Source of the DNA: CANHBY01 sp046342195
Lineage (GTDB): Bacteria; Pseudomonadota; Gammaproteobacteria; Burkholderiales; Burkholderiaceae_C
Assembly (NCBI GenBank): GCA_046342195.1
Contig: JBKDQE010000068.1
Location: forward strand, 1 to 41,910
Length of the DNA stretch: 41,910 bases
Direction: 5' to 3'
In this document: in pieces, positions 25,578 through 33,783 of the stretch
How positions within the stretch are numbered: position 1 is the first letter of the stretch
How the letters are laid out: every line of letters starts with the position of its first letter
Notes under the pieces: model-generated
The model's database searches: none
What the model saw: only the letters and a program-made list of their open reading frames with translations
Told to the model about the DNA's origin: nothing
Translations under genes and position numbers: made by a program

Positions 25578-28004
25578 ATGCACATTGATCCAGAATCTTT
25601 AGTCGCAAAATTTGTGCCTTACTCAACGCACGTTCATCCAAATGTTTTGCGCACAGTGGAAGGCGATTATATGGTCTGCTTTCAATTGCATGGAATACCT
25701 TTTCTGGGTCGAGAACCACAAGAGCTGGAGCATAAGCATAATAATTTTAATAAACTTCTGCAAACCTTGCGTGCCCCTGATTACACTAATTTTTCTTATT
25801 GGGCACATGATATTCGTCGGAAAAGAAACGTTTTAACGCATAAAAATTACACAGGAAAATTTAATCAACTTTTAAATGATCATTATGTTCAGCAATTGAA
25901 CTCCAATTCAATGCTGATTAATGAACTCTATTTCACCTTGATTTACCGTCCACGTGGCATATCGACTGCTACTGAGCGGTTTTTTTCTGGTAGCCTTGAA
26001 GGCTTGGAGTTGGAACAGAAAGAACATATATCAACCGTTCTTGAAATGGCCAACTTGCTTGAGTCTACTTTATACGCTTACTCACCACGACGTTTAGGCA
26101 CTTATACTTCCGATCAGGGGGGGCTGTTTTCAAGTGCACTAGAGTTCTTGGGCTATATTATTAATCGAATTGATGAGCCAATTCCTGTTTTGCCATCTCG
26201 AATATTTAATTACCTTCCTACAAGTAGGCATATTTTCAATGAAAAAACAGGTAATTTTCTTATAGAAACAGCCAACGGAACGCGTCATTTTGGTGCCATG
26301 TTGGCATTGCGTGATTATCCTGAAGAAACTTATCCTGGTGTGTTAAACTCAATTAAAGAGGTACCATTTGAGTATGTGATGACGCACAGTTTTACTCCAA
26401 GCGGAAGACAGCAAGCTCTATCTTATCTTGAGCGTACCAAAGGACGGATGCTGGTCACCAATGACAAAGCTGTTTCACAGATTCGTGATTTAGATTCCGC
26501 GATGGACGGACTGGCCTCTGGCCGCTTTGTTTTAGGGGAATATCATTCGACAATCGCTCTATATGATTCTAAACTTCAAACGTTAGATTCTTCAGTATCG
26601 CAAATTAGAGCTATTCTTTCAAATGCTGCCTTTGTGACCTCCCGTGAGCAATTGGCAAGCATGGCATCATTTTATGCACAACTGCCAGCTAACTGGAAGT
26701 ATCGAACACGCAAAGCCTACATAACATCCCTTAATTTTTTGGGGCTCTCTCCATTACATAATTACCCCGTCGGAAAGTCTCAAAATAACCCATGGGGTCC
26801 TGCAGTAACCGTCCTACAAACAACAAACGGACAGCCTTATTATTTTAATTTTCATGCTACAAAGCCCCATGAAAATTCTCTTGGTGAAAAGGCTCTAGGC
26901 AATACCATGGTCATAGGAAAATCTGGCACAGGTAAAACTGCCTTGGTTAACTTTCTACTTTCCCAAATTCAAAAAGAAGGGGCATCGCCAACTATTTTTT
27001 TCTTCGATAAGGATCGGGGCGCAGAAATTTTTGTTCGCGCTTGCGCAGGGCGCTATATGGCCATTGAGTCCGGTAAACCGACAGGTTTTAATCCACTTCA
27101 ATGTGAAGCTACAGAAGAAAATACTTTGTTTCTCGTAATGTTCATAAAATTGTTGTCCGGTAAACGAGAATTTTCCTCAAGTGAAGATGATGATATTTTA
27201 CGAGCAGTAAAGTCAATACTTGATATTCCAATCAACCTGCGCACGATGACCAATCTCCAGAGTAGCTTTCCTAATCTTGGGGATGATTCAATTTATTCTA
27301 GATTGAAAAAATGGACTCGCACAGGATACTTAGGCTGGGTTTTTGATAATCCAAAAGATTCGATTGTTTTGGATGATGCCAATATCATTGGTTTTGACTA
27401 CACTGAATTAATTGATTTTCCAGAAGTGCGTGCTCCGGTAATTAATTACTTAATTTACAGAATGGAGCAGCTACTTGATGGTCGGCCATTTATTTATGTC
27501 ATGGATGAGTTCTGGAAAATACTTGATGGTGAAGGTGGTTTAAAAGAATTTGCTAGAAATAAATTAAAAACAATACGCAAACAAAATGGCTTGGGTATTT
27601 TTGCTACTCAATCCCCGGAAGATGCTTTAAAAAGTGATATTTCTGCTGCGCTTGTTGAGCAAACTGCTACATTAATCCTTCTTCCAAACCCAAGTGCAGA
27701 AGAATCTGACTATGTTAATGGTTTAAAAATCTCAAAAAATGAATTTAATAATATCAAATCTTTAGATGAGCGTAGTCGCTGCTTTTTTATTAAACAAAAT
27801 AATGACACTGCTTTTTGTCAATTGAAATTAGGTAGTCGACCGGATTTGCTTGCTTTTATATCCTCAAACTCACAAAATATAGAAAAATTGCATCATTTGC
27901 TCAAAAGACATGTAAATTCAGATTCTGATCAATACCTTAAGGATCCTTACCGGCCAATTCATCCTGATTTGTGGTTAGAGGAATTTATTGCTTTAGTAAA
28001 ATAA
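25578..28004 (+). CDS. virB4: VirB4 T4SS ATPase
   Basis: VirB4 is the large ATPase at the base of the T4SS and the most conserved component. The 808-residue protein has the N-terminal CagE/TrbE region (YSTHVHPNVLRTVEGDYMVCFQLHG and following) and a RecA-like C-terminal domain. Walker A is GKSGTGKTALVNFLL near residue 448 and Walker B is IYVMDEFWK near residue 640. FATQSPEDAL and NPSAEESDY follow, as in other VirB4 proteins. KTIRKQNGLGIFATQ supplies the conserved arginine and glutamine. The length is standard and no frameshift is seen. It energises pilus assembly and substrate passage with VirB11. Confidence 0.96.
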   Translation: MHIDPESLVAKFVPYSTHVHPNVLRTVEGDYMVCFQLHGIPFLGREPQELEHKHNNFNKLLQTLRAPDYTNFSYWAHDIRRKRNVLTHKNYTGKFNQLLNDHYVQQLNSNSMLINELYFTLIYRPRGISTATERFFSGSLEGLELEQKEHISTVLEMANLLESTLYAYSPRRLGTYTSDQGGLFSSALEFLGYIINRIDEPIPVLPSRIFNYLPTSRHIFNEKTGNFLIETANGTRHFGAMLALRDYPEETYPGVLNSIKEVPFEYVMTHSFTPSGRQQALSYLERTKGRMLVTNDKAVSQIRDLDSAMDGLASGRFVLGEYHSTIALYDSKLQTLDSSVSQIRAILSNAAFVTSREQLASMASFYAQLPANWKYRTRKAYITSLNFLGLSPLHNYPVGKSQNNPWGPAVTVLQTTNGQPYYFNFHATKPHENSLGEKALGNTMVIGKSGTGKTALVNFLLSQIQKEGASPTIFFFDKDRGAEIFVRACAGRYMAIESGKPTGFNPLQCEATEENTLFLVMFIKLLSGKREFSSSEDDDILRAVKSILDIPINLRTMTNLQSSFPNLGDDSIYSRLKKWTRTGYLGWVFDNPKDSIVLDDANIIGFDYTELIDFPEVRAPVINYLIYRMEQLLDGRPFIYVMDEFWKILDGEGGLKEFARNKLKTIRKQNGLGIFATQSPEDALKSDISAALVEQTATLILLPNPSAEESDYVNGLKISKNEFNNIKSLDERSRCFFIKQNNDTAFCQLKLGSRPDLLAFISSNSQNIEKLHHLLKRHVNSDSDQYLKDPYRPIHPDLWLEEFIALVK

Positions 28005-28038
28005 GAAAATTTTTTAAAAATTTTTGGGGGTTTTTCTT

Positions 28039-28479
28039 ATGTTTTCAAGGCGATCTGATCGATTTTATTCAAAGCTCCTATTATTAGTCTTGTTCTTGAA
28101 TTTTTTACTGCTTGGATGTTCTGTTAATCCCAAGGCTTCTGATTTTGGTGGTGAGTGGGTTCCAATTAATCAATTTTCTGATGATATAAAAGTAATACCT
28201 CTAGAGGCCCCATACAAGTATAGTGGGCTGCGTATTGATACATCATTAAGGCAAATGCTTGAGCGATGGGCAAGAGATACAGGCTTGAGTTTTCAAATGA
28301 AGTGTGTTAATGATTATAGCATACCGCATAAAATTCTTTCGATGAATGCGTCTAACTTGAAGGCAGCCTTGGATGAAGTGAATGAAATTTATTTGCGTGA
28401 GGGATTAAAAGTTTTTTTGGATGAATCTCGTAAAAATTTGATTTTGAGTTGCGATAGGCTTCCTGGTCGTGTTAATTGA
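28039..28479 (+). CDS. virB7: VirB7 lipoprotein with secretin N0-like domain
   Basis: This 146-residue outer-membrane lipoprotein has a hydrophobic signal (KLLLLVLFLNFLLLG) and lipobox LLGC with the lipidated Cys at residue 27. Classical VirB7 proteins are only about 50 residues. Here a C-terminal domain of about 90 residues reads LRIDTSLRQMLERWARDTGLSF, then SMNASNLKAALDEVN and LKVFLDESRKNLIL. This helix-strand order is that of TcpQ/secretin N0 domains. Such long VirB7 proteins are known from the Xanthomonas-type T4SS, where the N0 domain rings the outer-membrane core complex. The start is ATG 28039, with a G-rich stretch upstream; TTG 28024 is a less likely alternative. Confidence 0.82.
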   Translation: MFSRRSDRFYSKLLLLVLFLNFLLLGCSVNPKASDFGGEWVPINQFSDDIKVIPLEAPYKYSGLRIDTSLRQMLERWARDTGLSFQMKCVNDYSIPHKILSMNASNLKAALDEVNEIYLREGLKVFLDESRKNLILSCDRLPGRVN

Positions 28480-28555
28480 TAAATTGTTATTTATAATAAT
28501 TTATCCTCGTTAATTATTGTTTTTTTTATTATTGGAATTATTTAAAAAAGGTGCC

Positions 28556-29398
28556 ATGGAAAAAAAAAGTGAAAGCAATTTGTCGCCTGATTTTTATGCA
28601 CAATCGAAGTCTGAAAAAAACTCAAATAATAATTCGTCTAAAAACAATGTATTAAAGAGATCTGTAGACTTTGAGATCACTTTAAATCAGATGATCCGGC
28701 GCAGCGAGAAGCGTGCTTGGTTGGTGGCTGTTTGTTCATTGTTTGCATCTGTCATGTTGGCAGTTTCTTATATTTTTATCATGCCATTAAAAGAAAAGCA
28801 GCCTTATCTTATTGTGACTGATTCTTATACAGGTACAGCTACACTTTCGAAAATCAGGAATAGTATTAAAGATCATGAAGTAAGTCGCAGTGAAATTGTT
28901 AATAAAGGTCATGTTGCTCGCTATGTCATGGCGAGAGAATCTTATGACTGGGATATTACTGGACGACGTGATTGGGACGTTGTTCACGCTATGGGTAATG
29001 AAAGTATTAATGCGGCTTACGCAGTTAAATTTTCTGAAAATAATCCATACAATCCGGATATTTTATTTGGACAAAGTAAAGTTGCTCGAGTTCGTATTAA
29101 AAGTATTGTTCTGACATCATTGTCGGAAAATTATTTCAACGGCGCCACCGTCAGGTTCGATAGAGTTATAATTCAAAAAGTAAGCAACAAAATTGAAAAA
29201 GCAGAGTCTTTTATCGCAACCTTGGGTTTTGATTATGTAAAGAATTTATCAATGCCAGAAAATTATTTAATTGAAAATCCACTTGGTTTTCAGGTTCAAA
29301 GCTATAGGCTTGATCCTGACATTGCTCCGGATCAAGCTGCTTTGACTCGTGAGCTTACTGAATCGTTTCAAAAGCTTGGAGCCATTGGTGCGCGTTAA
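28556..29398 (+). CDS. virB8: VirB8 inner-membrane T4SS assembly factor
   Basis: VirB8 is a bitopic inner-membrane protein that nucleates assembly. The 280-residue product has a long polar N-terminal tail rich in Ser and Asn, one membrane helix at about 55-77 (WLVAVCSLFASVMLAVSYIFI) and a periplasmic domain of about 200 residues. RESYDWDITGRRDWDVVHAM and NPYNPDILFG fit the conserved VirB8 core. RVRIKSIVLTSL and ATVRFDRVIIQ are strands of the NTF2-like fold. An in-frame TTG at 28517 would add 13 residues, but the ATG at 28556 has AAGG in front and is preferred. The second MITE follows directly after it. Confidence 0.92.
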   Translation: MEKKSESNLSPDFYAQSKSEKNSNNNSSKNNVLKRSVDFEITLNQMIRRSEKRAWLVAVCSLFASVMLAVSYIFIMPLKEKQPYLIVTDSYTGTATLSKIRNSIKDHEVSRSEIVNKGHVARYVMARESYDWDITGRRDWDVVHAMGNESINAAYAVKFSENNPYNPDILFGQSKVARVRIKSIVLTSLSENYFNGATVRFDRVIIQKVSNKIEKAESFIATLGFDYVKNLSMPENYLIENPLGFQVQSYRLDPDIAPDQAALTRELTESFQKLGAIGAR

Positions 29399-29410
29399 GA
29401 AATCTCTGAT

Positions 29411-29542
29411 ACGACTTACGCAAAAGAAACTTTTAAATATTATTAAATTCTATGTAAATCAACAACTTGCGTAATTTTTGCTTTCGAGGAATGGTGAGAT
29501 TTTTCGCAATGCGGAATAAAGTGGCTGTTTTGCGTAAGTCCT
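29411..29542 (-). repeat. 132-bp MITE, copy 2 (inverted)
   Basis: This is the reverse-orientation copy of the element at 20903-21034. It has the same length, with ends ACGACTTACGCAAAAG and TTTTGCGTAAGTCCT. The inner third is where the two copies differ most. It lies between virB8 and virB9, starting 13 bases after the virB8 stop and ending 64 bases before the virB9 start. It has no coding capacity. Confidence 0.85.
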
Positions 29543-29594
29543 GAAAATAATAAATTAATTTTTCGATTAAATTTTTTATAAATTTTTGCAAATC

Positions 29595-29601
29595 AAGGAG
29601 G
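29595..29601 (+). promoter_or_regulatory. Ribosome binding site that fixes the virB9 start
   Basis: AAGGAGG is a perfect Shine-Dalgarno sequence, five bases before GTG at 29607. It decides for the GTG over an in-frame TTG at 29586. Confidence 0.8.
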
Positions 29602-29606
29602 CGGTT

Positions 29607-30746
29607 GTGAATACTGTAGTTCGGTGGAGTTGCTTTTTGAGCTCGTATCCAAATATTAGCCGTCAGACCTTGGGTGTCAAACTTCAATACCTAATTCGTA
29701 AATATTTTTTCAAAAAAAATGAAAAAATATTGTTTTTTCTGATATTTTTATTATTTTATACAATATCCTTTGCGCAGCCGGCGTCGGGGCAAACAAAAAA
29801 TTCTTCTGACTATCCAGTGCCATTGCTTTCTGCATCTTCATTATCAATTCCTGGTTCAAGTTCTCAGCCTCAGCCTCAGCCTCAGCCTCAGCCTCAGCCT
29901 ACATGCCCTGGAAATGCTCATCCTGATAAATCAGGAAATTTGAATCCAGGTATTAATTCATCTTCATCATCATCCAGTTCGACGTGTCCCCCGTCGGCTT
30001 TGCAATTACCTGTTTCTGACGGTAATTCAGTCAAAAGACAACGTTCTCCCGCTATAGAATTGAAGGCCCAGAAAATTAAGCCTTCATCTACATCTGAAAC
30101 AATTCGTTATTATAGTTATACTCCTGGGCATGTTTATGCAGTTCATGCTGGTTTGGGTATAGCAACCCAGATTGTTCTGGATCCCTCTGAAAAAGTTAGA
30201 GATTTTGGAACTGGATTTAGCAGTGGATGGGATATTGTTCGACGTGATAATGTATTTTTTCTCAAGCCAAAAGACCCTGATGCTGAAACAAATATGTATA
30301 TTCGTACGGATCGAAGGTCATATTTGTTTGATTTAAAAATTGTTAGTAAGGATTGGATAAAAATCGATGAGGCTCGTGCCCAAGGTGTTTCTTATATAGT
30401 ACAGTTTACATATCCTGATATACGTTCTGAAATTGTGAATGTCAAGCCTGTAGACTCTTCTCCGCTAAGCAGCCCTTATTTATCTTTCTATACAGATTAT
30501 GAGGCAGCCAGTGAAGATTCTGCAAAGTGGTTAAGGCCAATAAGGGTATTTGATGATGGTAAGGTTACTTATGTGCAAATGCCACCAATGACACAAACCC
30601 CTGCCTTCTTTGGCCGCCTTACAGACCGAGGAGAAGAATTTTTGGTGAATCGGAGTATGGATAAAGGCCGCCATGTTTTGCATGGAGTGTATCCGTTTAT
30701 CATTATTCGATATGGTACGGATGTTGTGGCAATTCGTCGTCGTTAA
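29607..30746 (+). CDS. virB9: VirB9/CagX outer-membrane complex protein with PQ tract
   Basis: VirB9 joins VirB7 and VirB10 in the core complex spanning periplasm and outer membrane. The 379-residue protein starts at GTG. It has an unusually long basic N-region of about 40 residues before the signal-type hydrophobic segment ILFFLIFLLFYTISFA, likely cleaved before QPASG. The next 90 residues are low-complexity: six PQ pairs at residues 87-98, a Ser run and prolines. The conserved VirB9 part begins around residue 150 with IRYYSYTPGHVYAVHAGLGI. It goes on with VRDFGTGFSSGWDI, FLKPKDPDAETNMYI and DDGKVTYVQMP, and ends with VLHGVYPFIIIRYGTDVVAI. Confidence 0.93.
   Translation: MNTVVRWSCFLSSYPNISRQTLGVKLQYLIRKYFFKKNEKILFFLIFLLFYTISFAQPASGQTKNSSDYPVPLLSASSLSIPGSSSQPQPQPQPQPQPTCPGNAHPDKSGNLNPGINSSSSSSSSTCPPSALQLPVSDGNSVKRQRSPAIELKAQKIKPSSTSETIRYYSYTPGHVYAVHAGLGIATQIVLDPSEKVRDFGTGFSSGWDIVRRDNVFFLKPKDPDAETNMYIRTDRRSYLFDLKIVSKDWIKIDEARAQGVSYIVQFTYPDIRSEIVNVKPVDSSPLSSPYLSFYTDYEAASEDSAKWLRPIRVFDDGKVTYVQMPPMTQTPAFFGRLTDRGEEFLVNRSMDKGRHVLHGVYPFIIIRYGTDVVAIRRR
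29865..29900 (+). repeat. (CAGCCT)6 microsatellite in virB9
   Basis: Six exact hexanucleotide copies encode a QP tract just after the VirB9 signal segment. The unit differs at its last base from the CCACAG/CAGCCA unit in the 543-residue protein gene, so the two tracts arose or drifted separately. Confidence 0.95.
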
Positions 30747-30750
30747 GGAG
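30745..30750 (+). promoter_or_regulatory. Ribosome binding site that fixes the virB10 start
   Basis: AAGGAG overlaps the virB9 stop codon and lies six bases before ATG 30757. It places the virB10 start downstream of virB9 rather than within it and suggests coupled translation. Confidence 0.75.
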
Positions 30751-30756
30751 TTTATT

Positions 30757-32430
30757 ATGGATAAGTCTTATGATTTCCAAAATTCCGGCGAAGAATCGTC
30801 TGAAGAGAGGCCATCCAGGTTTCAAGAGAAGGGTATTCCAAACTTAGGTGTAAGTAGTAATCGAAAGCTAAATGTCAAGGTGATGATTTTTATTGTAACC
30901 GTGGCACTTTCAATTATGGCATTATTTTATTATATGCTGGTTGGGGCAATGCGAAAAAATAATAATACCCATCCTAAAGATAGCCAAGGAATTTCCATTC
31001 CAAAGCAACCAACATTGACACATAGTTTACCGGCAGAGCCAAAGCCCTTGACTGAAGGGGCGACTGAAGCCATCAGCGATCCCATTCCGTTGCGTTCAGC
31101 TCGATTGACTGACGCCCTGAAACCGCAGTCTGTACAACCGCTGGAGCCTTCTTATTCCGTTACTTCATATGGTGTGAATATGTATGGAGGGTATAAGGCT
31201 CCCGGTACGGGGGGCTTGGGGGATGATCTCGCCAAGCGTCGTGGAATGGCAAGTGGCGGGGTTGTCACTGCTTTAGGTGGAAAAATTATCAGTGAAAATT
31301 CGGCATCTACGCCAGTGGGATCAAGTGGTGGTTCTTTTGGCTTTGGAAATTTAGGCCCTGTTGGCGACTCCCTGCGATCTATCAGTTTGGGTGCTCAGGG
31401 CAATAATTACCCTGCCCCTGATGGATTGGGTGTAGGTATTCCTGCTGCGGGGGGCGCATCTGTCTTGGATTCACTCGGCCTTACCAGTGCTGCTTTATCT
31501 GGTTCGCCGACGCCCGGTTTGAATGCAACTGGGGCTGGGGGTGCTCGAAATGCGATTCAGCAAGTTAGCGTAGATACTCCGACAATAAAAAATACATTTC
31601 ATCGTGCTTTAACTGCCGATATTCCTCCTGGGCTTATGGATCCAGCATCAAGTGAATCAGCCATGGGATCTTTAGGTGGAGGTCAGGGCAGGGATAGTAG
31701 TGTTCAGTATTTTAGAGGAGACGATGCAGGTGAATCGATTAAATCTGATAGTACTAATGTTGCTCGTCGATCTGGGGGCGGGAGTGTTGCTTTTCCTGTG
31801 AATTATGCAAGAGCAATTCCTCATGAACCAAGCACTTATATACCTCAGGGTACAGCAGTGCGATGCATATTGCAGACCTTGATCATGACCGATATTCCCG
31901 GGCCAACCAGTTGTAATGTGGTTGAAGATGTTCGCTCGTTCGATGCCAGGAGAGTGCTAATTCCAAAAGGATCCCGAGTTATGGGTGAATATAAGCCAGT
32001 ATCTGATAGTATTGATAGAGTGGCAATCATCTGGACACGAGTCATTACGCCACAAAATATTGATATTTCTATTCAAAGTCCAGGAATTAGTCCTTTAGGT
32101 ACTTTAGGTGTTAAAGGTGAGGTGGATAATCGCTGGGGAGACCGTTTGTCTGGGGCATTGATGATCAGTCTTGCATCTGATGCCCTGAAGTATGCTGTTC
32201 AAACCCGATCTCCAACTATTGATAATGTTTCTTACAACTCCCTTGGAGTTCCTATTGTTACAAAACAGCCATTTGAATCTGCCACGATCAGAAATATTGA
32301 AAAATTTGTGGAGCAAGATTTGACACGTAGCATGCGTTTGACGCCAAGGGTGGTTATTTTGCAAGGTACGGTTGTGAGTATTTTTACTGCTCAGGATCTC
32401 AATTTTTCTCAAGTCATGGATGCGCCATGA
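30757..32430 (+). CDS. virB10: VirB10/TrbI T4SS core protein
   Basis: VirB10 spans from the inner to the outer membrane and gates the channel. The 557-residue protein has a short cytoplasmic tail, an inner-membrane helix at about 41-64 (KVMIFIVTVALSIMALFYYML) and a long periplasmic linker. The C-terminal beta-barrel domain is recognisable from about residue 350: YIPQGTAVRCILQTLIMTDIPG, RRVLIPKGSRVMGEYKPV, NRWGDRLSGALMISLASDAL and RVVILQGTVVSIF. The linker of some 250 residues is Gly/Ser-rich, whereas classical VirB10 is Pro-rich there. An upstream in-frame start at 30673 lies inside virB9 and is rejected in favour of the ATG with a strong ribosome site. Confidence 0.94.
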   Translation: MDKSYDFQNSGEESSEERPSRFQEKGIPNLGVSSNRKLNVKVMIFIVTVALSIMALFYYMLVGAMRKNNNTHPKDSQGISIPKQPTLTHSLPAEPKPLTEGATEAISDPIPLRSARLTDALKPQSVQPLEPSYSVTSYGVNMYGGYKAPGTGGLGDDLAKRRGMASGGVVTALGGKIISENSASTPVGSSGGSFGFGNLGPVGDSLRSISLGAQGNNYPAPDGLGVGIPAAGGASVLDSLGLTSAALSGSPTPGLNATGAGGARNAIQQVSVDTPTIKNTFHRALTADIPPGLMDPASSESAMGSLGGGQGRDSSVQYFRGDDAGESIKSDSTNVARRSGGGSVAFPVNYARAIPHEPSTYIPQGTAVRCILQTLIMTDIPGPTSCNVVEDVRSFDARRVLIPKGSRVMGEYKPVSDSIDRVAIIWTRVITPQNIDISIQSPGISPLGTLGVKGEVDNRWGDRLSGALMISLASDALKYAVQTRSPTIDNVSYNSLGVPIVTKQPFESATIRNIEKFVEQDLTRSMRLTPRVVILQGTVVSIFTAQDLNFSQVMDAP

Positions 32431-32503
32431 AATATCATCGATATTTGAGAGAATAAAATTTTCCAGGAGGTCTATTATAAATCAGAAGGTTGCAGTCTTA
32501 ATC

Positions 32504-32527
32504 TCTTAAAAATATTTATTTTTAAGA
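32504..32527. repeat. AT-rich perfect inverted repeat before virB11
   Basis: TCTTAAAAATA and its reverse complement TATTTTTAAGA are separated by TT, an 11-bp stem in the 156-base gap between virB10 and virB11. It could be a weak terminator, an mRNA-processing site or a regulator site. Confidence 0.5.
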
Positions 32528-32586
32528 AATATTGCGGGTGAGTGTTTATAAATTAATAATTTAACTTTTCAGAGCACTTTTAAGCG

Positions 32587-33654
32587 ATGAAAGAAAGTAA
32601 GCTGTTCAGCTCAGAAGATTTTTTACAGCCGATCCAAATAATTTCTGGAAATGAGTTTATTGAGCATCAATTTCAGGTACTAGGAATTGCAGATTTTTTG
32701 CGCAACCCGTCTATTACGGAAATATGTATCAACAGGGCTGGTCATGCTTATATAGAATCAAACTCTGGCTGGAGTTTGGTTGAGGTGCCTGGCTTGACGC
32801 TTGAGCGAGCACGTATGTTTTGCACTGCTTTGTTAAATGAAAGCAGAACGGGGCAAAGTATCACAGATACTCATCCACTGGTTTCTTTCACTTTTCCAAC
32901 TGGGCAGCGTGCTCAATTTGTGATTCCGCCAGCAGTTGAACCGGGGTCAATTTCCATTACCATTCGATTGCCCAGTCGTCGACAAATTACTCTTGAAGAC
33001 CATCAAGATGCTGGACTGTTTGAGAAATTGCATTCAATAAAATCAAAAATTTCTGAAGTTGATGAAAATATAATAAAACTTAAAAGAGAGGGTAATTTTA
33101 TCGAGATGTTCAAGCTGGCAGTAACGGCTCGTAAAAATATTGTTGTAGCGGGTGCAACTGGAAGTGGAAAAACGACTTTTATGAAGTCTTTAATTAATCA
33201 CATACCTTTGCATGAGCGCCTGGTAACGATTGAAGATGCGCGTGAGCTTTATATCCCACATCCTAATGTGGTTCATTTACTATACTCTAAAGGCGGGCGT
33301 AGTACAGCCAAAGTCAGCGCTAAAGATTGTATGGAGGCTTGCTTAAGAATGAAGCCTGATCGAATTCTTTTGGCAGAGTTACGCGGCGATGAGGCTTTCT
33401 TTTTTATTCGAAATTGTGCATCTGGTCATCCCGGAAGTATCACCAGTTGCCACGCTGGAAGCGTCAGTCAGGCTTGGGATCAAATGGCTTTAATGGTAAA
33501 GGCTTCATCGGAGGGTAGTGGTCTTGAATTTAATATTATTAAAGCATTACTTCGCCTCACGATCGACATCGTAGTGCATATGCACTGTCATAACGGAAAA
33601 CGGCAACTTTCTGGTATTGAATTTGTAGCTGAGGCTTCTGATTCGAAAATATAA
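32587..33654 (+). CDS. virB11: VirB11 T4SS ATPase
   Basis: VirB11 is the hexameric traffic ATPase that switches the T4SS between pilus assembly and substrate export. The 355-residue protein has the N-terminal domain with LGIADFLRNPSITEICINR. The RecA-like domain carries Walker A GATGSGKTT (residues 189-197), an Asp box TIEDARELYIPHPNVVHL, Walker B RILLAELRGDEAFFF and the His box CASGHPGSITSCHAGS. Length and all motifs are standard, so it should be active. It is the last gene of the virB operon; a convergent gene and a palindromic repeat follow. Confidence 0.96.
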   Translation: MKESKLFSSEDFLQPIQIISGNEFIEHQFQVLGIADFLRNPSITEICINRAGHAYIESNSGWSLVEVPGLTLERARMFCTALLNESRTGQSITDTHPLVSFTFPTGQRAQFVIPPAVEPGSISITIRLPSRRQITLEDHQDAGLFEKLHSIKSKISEVDENIIKLKREGNFIEMFKLAVTARKNIVVAGATGSGKTTFMKSLINHIPLHERLVTIEDARELYIPHPNVVHLLYSKGGRSTAKVSAKDCMEACLRMKPDRILLAELRGDEAFFFIRNCASGHPGSITSCHAGSVSQAWDQMALMVKASSEGSGLEFNIIKALLRLTIDIVVHMHCHNGKRQLSGIEFVAEASDSKI

Positions 33655-33692
33655 AAAGTAACATTCATAAAAGAGCGAATCATCCATTTTGC

Positions 33693-33763
33693 CATCTTGT
33701 CATTCTGAAAGTCAGTCGCGTAACATACTCCATGGATTCTGCCTGCGCAAGAATGACAAGATG
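33693..33763. repeat. REP-like palindromic unit between convergent genes
   Basis: CATCTTGTCATTCT (33693-33706) is perfectly repeated in reverse as AGAATGACAAGATG (33750-33763). The inner sequence ATGGATTCTGCCTGCGCAAGAATGAC is a degenerate form of the widespread palindrome family that carries GGATTCCCGCCTGCGCGGGAATGAC in many proteobacteria. Between convergent virB11 and the 913-residue gene it could serve as a two-way terminator. Confidence 0.6.
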
Positions 33764-33783
33764 ATTGAATTTTGCAGAGGCGA

